Assembly (NCBI GenBank): GCA_946803715.1
Contig: CAMPET010000316.1
Location: forward strand, 35,687-50,717
Length of the DNA: 15,031 nt
Origin: Beroe ovata
Taxonomy: Eukaryota; Ctenophora; Nuda; Beroida; Beroidae
Direction of reading: 5' to 3'
Shown: piece by piece, positions 8,881 to 15,031 of the stretch
Position numbering within the stretch: the first letter of the stretch is position 1
How the letters are laid out: each line of letters begins with the position of its first letter
Position numbers and translations under genes: made by a program
Notes under the pieces: model-generated
Database searches by the model: none
What the model was told of the DNA's origin: nothing
Seen by the model: only the letters and a program-made list of their open reading frames with translations

Positions 8881-9380
8881 TGTAGCGGGACCCATATCCT
8901 AAAAAGCGCTGTGCGGGTGTGCGACTGTATTATTTAATCGATAATGCACTATACAGATAAAACGCGGAAAATAAATGGCGCGGCGCTTTGCGGCGAGTGC
9001 ACACGCGCGGCACTTCAGCTTCACAGTCCAGTCACACTTAGTGCACACACGTCACACACTGCATGGCCATTCAATATCGATGAAAACGCGGGTCCGCCGC
9101 CGCGCGCGCCGCATGTGCTGTGCTCAATGAGCACTGCTCATGCTCGATAATCTTGTCAGGCGATGCAATGAGTTAATAACTTATGCGCAAACCGGTGATG
9201 CAAATGCAACCCGTGAAGTTTGCGCACGCGCCGCGCGCGTGCGAAACGGAATTCTGGACATTTGCGACAGGGTCTATCATCGATCAACAATTGCTGCAAG
9301 CATAATCCCAATCACTGAGGAGCGCGCAACACATTCAAAGGCGCGCGCTTGATTTGCGCGATGCTGGATGCTAGGCCGAA
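8820..9380. other. CpG-rich island upstream of CHMP3
   Basis: GCGCGC runs at 8829-8839, 9096-9107, 9228-9241 and 9341-9349, plus many isolated CpGs, contrast sharply with the AT-rich sequence on both sides. It lies 320-880 bp upstream of the CHMP3 start codon and could be a CpG-island promoter for it, or it could reflect the composition of the duplicated segment. It contains the 70-codon frame described at 9140-9352. Confidence 0.55.
9140..9352 (+). CDS. 70-codon open frame, possible alpha-catenin/vinculin-like fragment
   Basis: The frame opens at ATG 9140, just after an in-frame TGA at 9128, and ends at 9352. AATAAA lies at 9398-9403, 46 bp past the stop, so a short transcript is possible. 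The product is Arg/Ala-rich and probably helical. The stretch CNELITYAQTGD..ATREVCARAARV recalls the alpha-catenin segment with the motif GRAARV, but the match is short and from memory. The DNA is CpG-rich, unlike the AT-rich flanks. A second, shorter copy at 8791-8880 keeps the same frame with one stop. It could be a real small gene, an exon of a larger gene, or a decayed fragment. Confidence 0.25.
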   Translation: MLDNLVRRCNELITYAQTGDANATREVCARAARVRNGILDICDRVYHRSTIAASIIPITEERATHSKARA

Positions 9381-9400
9381 GTGATGCAGGCAAATGTAAT

Positions 9401-9702
9401 AAAGCAAAATTGATCTAAAGAAGAATTTAGATTGACTCCAGACTCCTTTTCATCGCAAGTTTTCATTGTGGCTTGTCAATATTGACTGGTTGAAACAGTG
9501 GTTATGTGATTTATTCTATTTATTCATTATTTTCAGTTTATTTAGCGTTACTAGTTATTGTTTTTTTTACTGTGTGAATGTTCAAATATTCAGTATTTGT
9601 GCAAAATATCAGTGACAATATGTTTTGTTCCCTATTAATTATCAGCTATTCAATTGTGCTATCTATGAATCACTTTAAAATCAAGACACTGTTTCATTAA
9701 AG
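9401..9702 (+). promoter_or_regulatory. CHMP3 5' flank / probable 5' UTR
   Basis: AT-rich sequence between the CpG-rich block and the CHMP3 start. There is no clear TATA box at a suitable distance and no other coding potential. The context of the CHMP3 ATG has A at -3. Its assignment as promoter-proximal DNA and leader is by position only. Confidence 0.35.
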
Positions 9703-10624
9703 ATGGGTTTATTTGGGCAGACTAAGCAGAAAGATCCTCGTGAAACTGTCAGAGAGCTTCAAAAGAAACTGAGAGCAGAACAGAGAGGCATTGACAGGAA
9801 CATAAACCATATCAAAAGAGAAGAATTAAAAGTGAGTTTATACAATCATAAAATCTGACAACCTCTCTTTAACAATCATCCTGTTGTCATTCTTGCATGA
9901 TCATATCTTTAAAGGTGAAAAAGTCCCTGCAAGATGCTGCAAAGCAAGGAAACAAAGATGTTTGTAAAATTCTAGCCAAGGAAATGGTTGGTTCTAGAAG
10001 AGCAGTCAGTAAACTTTATGCTAGTAAAGCTCAGATTAACTCAGTTTGCATGCAAATGAAGACACAAGCTAGTATGGTTAAAATGACTGAAGGATTCCAA
10101 GCTTCTGCTGATATAATGAAGCTTATGAACAAGCTTACAAAGGTAATGTTGCTACAATATGGGGACTTTTTTATCTCTTTTAATTTCTATATCAACCTGA
10201 GGGATGAGATAGCTGAACTGAAAATGCTTACTCCATTACAGGTATCAGAGATATCACAGACAATGCAAGAATTATCAAAGGAAATGACAAAAGCTGGTAT
10301 AATGGAAGAGATGATGGAGGATACTATGATGAGTGATGATGAGGTATGAAATGGAGTCTGCAAACCCCCCAAATACTGATTCAATAGCAATATACATTTC
10401 ATGTTTGATCCTACATCTTCTTATATCCATAGGAATTGGAAGAGGACGCTGAAGCAGAGGTAGAGAAAATCCTGTTTGAAATAACGAAGGGTCAGTTGGG
10501 TACTGGAACTGCAATCAACACACCTATCAATGCCCAGCCTGAGGAGGAGCTGGCTGGTCCTGCAGCAGAATCCTCAGAAGAAGAGGATGATCTTCAATCG
10601 AGACTTGCAGCTCTGAGGAGCTAG
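9703..10624 (+). CDS. CHMP3: CHMP3 / Vps24, ESCRT-III subunit, complete, four exons
   Basis: Charged multivesicular body protein 3, the animal Vps24. It co-polymerises with other ESCRT-III subunits on endosomal and other membranes for vesicle budding, cytokinetic abscission and membrane repair. Exons as read: 9703-9831, 9915-10142, 10242-10343 and 10433-10624; introns are 83, 99 and 89 bp, all phase 0 and GT-AG. The spliced product is 216 residues against about 222 in vertebrates. Visible hallmarks are the N-terminal MGLFG (Gly2 is a myristoylation site in the family), a basic helix (residues 15-60), the conserved block KDVCKILAKEM..SRRAVSKLYASKAQ (about 57-83), LSKEM.KAGI (about 130-139), LFEIT in exon 4, and an acidic tail ending in the MIM1 motif LQSRLAALR (207-215). 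The start is the first Met of the family motif. No canonical AATAAA follows within the next 1 kb. The family identity is clear; exon boundaries rest on alignment with the remembered vertebrate protein. Confidence 0.95.
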
Positions 10625-14643
<4,019 letters not shown>

Positions 14644-14798
14644 GTAACATCCAGTGTAACAGCCCCCCCCTTTAGAGTCTGACGGTCAGTGTGGCAGTGT
14701 GTGACCACCAAGCTGATGACTCACAACATGGTGGACTGGCTGGGTTGGGCTGAGGGCACCAAGGATACTCATCTTGAAACCTACCCCAATCTCTGTAC

Positions 14799-15031
14799 CA
14801 CAGTGTAAAACTGTAACTCTGCCGCAGTGTAACACTGTAACTCTGCCGCAATGTAACACTGTAGCTCTCCCGCAGTATAACACTGTAACTCTCCCGCAGT
14901 GTAACACTGTAACTCTGCCGCAGTGTAACACTGTAACTCTCCCGCAGTGTAGCACTGTAACCCCCCTCAGTGTAACACTGTAACTCTCCCGCGATGTAAC
15001 ACTATAACTCCCCGCAGTGTAACACTGTAGC
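14799..15031. repeat. 24-bp minisatellite at right edge, SANBR intron 7
   Basis: About 9.7 copies of GTAACTCTGCCGCAGTGTAA-CACT, running off the window. Each unit holds the palindrome AGTGTAACACT. As 24 is divisible by 3, the array reads as an 8-residue repeat on both strands, but these frames are repeat artefacts inside the intron. Confidence 0.9.

Larger units (their letters stand above)
8791..9400. repeat. Diverged local duplication, three related segments
   Basis: Segments at 8791-8880 and 9152-9291 align through the blocks CTTGTC.GGCGATGC, CCGCGCGCG and a 21-bp identity ending in ATCGATC, with deletions in the first. A third short segment at 9367-9388 repeats GATGCTAG.CCG followed by GATGCA, as at 8801-8825. 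The offset between the first two is about 360 bp at the left end and 412 bp at the right end. Confidence 0.6.

Noticed and set aside
14686-14983. Repetitive 8-residue frames on both strands at the right edge
   Set aside because: Produced by the 24-bp minisatellite; downstream of a good donor at 14644 and open on both strands.

Overview
The window reads as nuclear DNA of an invertebrate metazoan with compact introns. Both recognisable genes are animal-type, multi-exon and on the + strand, with GT-AG introns mostly of 80-116 bp and no bacterial gene organisation. Short introns together with many CA/TG and minisatellite tracts would fit a sponge or another early-branching or compact-genome invertebrate. 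The phylum is inference and cannot be fixed from this sequence alone.

Region by region. Positions 1 to about 7200 hold no gene I can recognise. The stretch is full of (CA)n/(TG)n microsatellites and is strikingly rich in the palindrome CACGTG (14 copies between 392 and 7639), often beside CCAAT boxes, with three TATA-like boxes and a bZIP-site cluster. It looks like regulatory or repeat-derived DNA. Positions 7200-8790 are AT-rich, lack long open frames, and contain an unusual density of short perfect stem-loops. Positions 8790-9400 are CpG-rich and hold a degenerate duplicated segment; the second copy carries a 70-codon frame with a weak resemblance to the alpha-catenin/vinculin family and an AATAAA 46 bp past its stop.

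Positions 9703-10624 encode a complete four-exon CHMP3 (Vps24) orthologue of 216 residues, an ESCRT-III subunit with an N-terminal Gly and a C-terminal MIT-interacting motif. About 1 kb downstream, 11633-14643 encode the first seven exons (381 residues) of a SANBR/KIAA1841 orthologue: a BTB-like domain followed by a Cys-rich region. The gene runs off the right edge. Its longer introns are each filled by a different tandem repeat.

No functional link between the two genes is visible; they are simply same-strand neighbours. The points most worth checking are the paired E-box/CCAAT modules, the stem-loop cluster, the duplicated CpG-rich fragment, and two CHMP3 introns whose retention would give interpretable proteins (an in-frame 33-residue insertion, and a 154-residue form lacking the C-terminal regulatory region).
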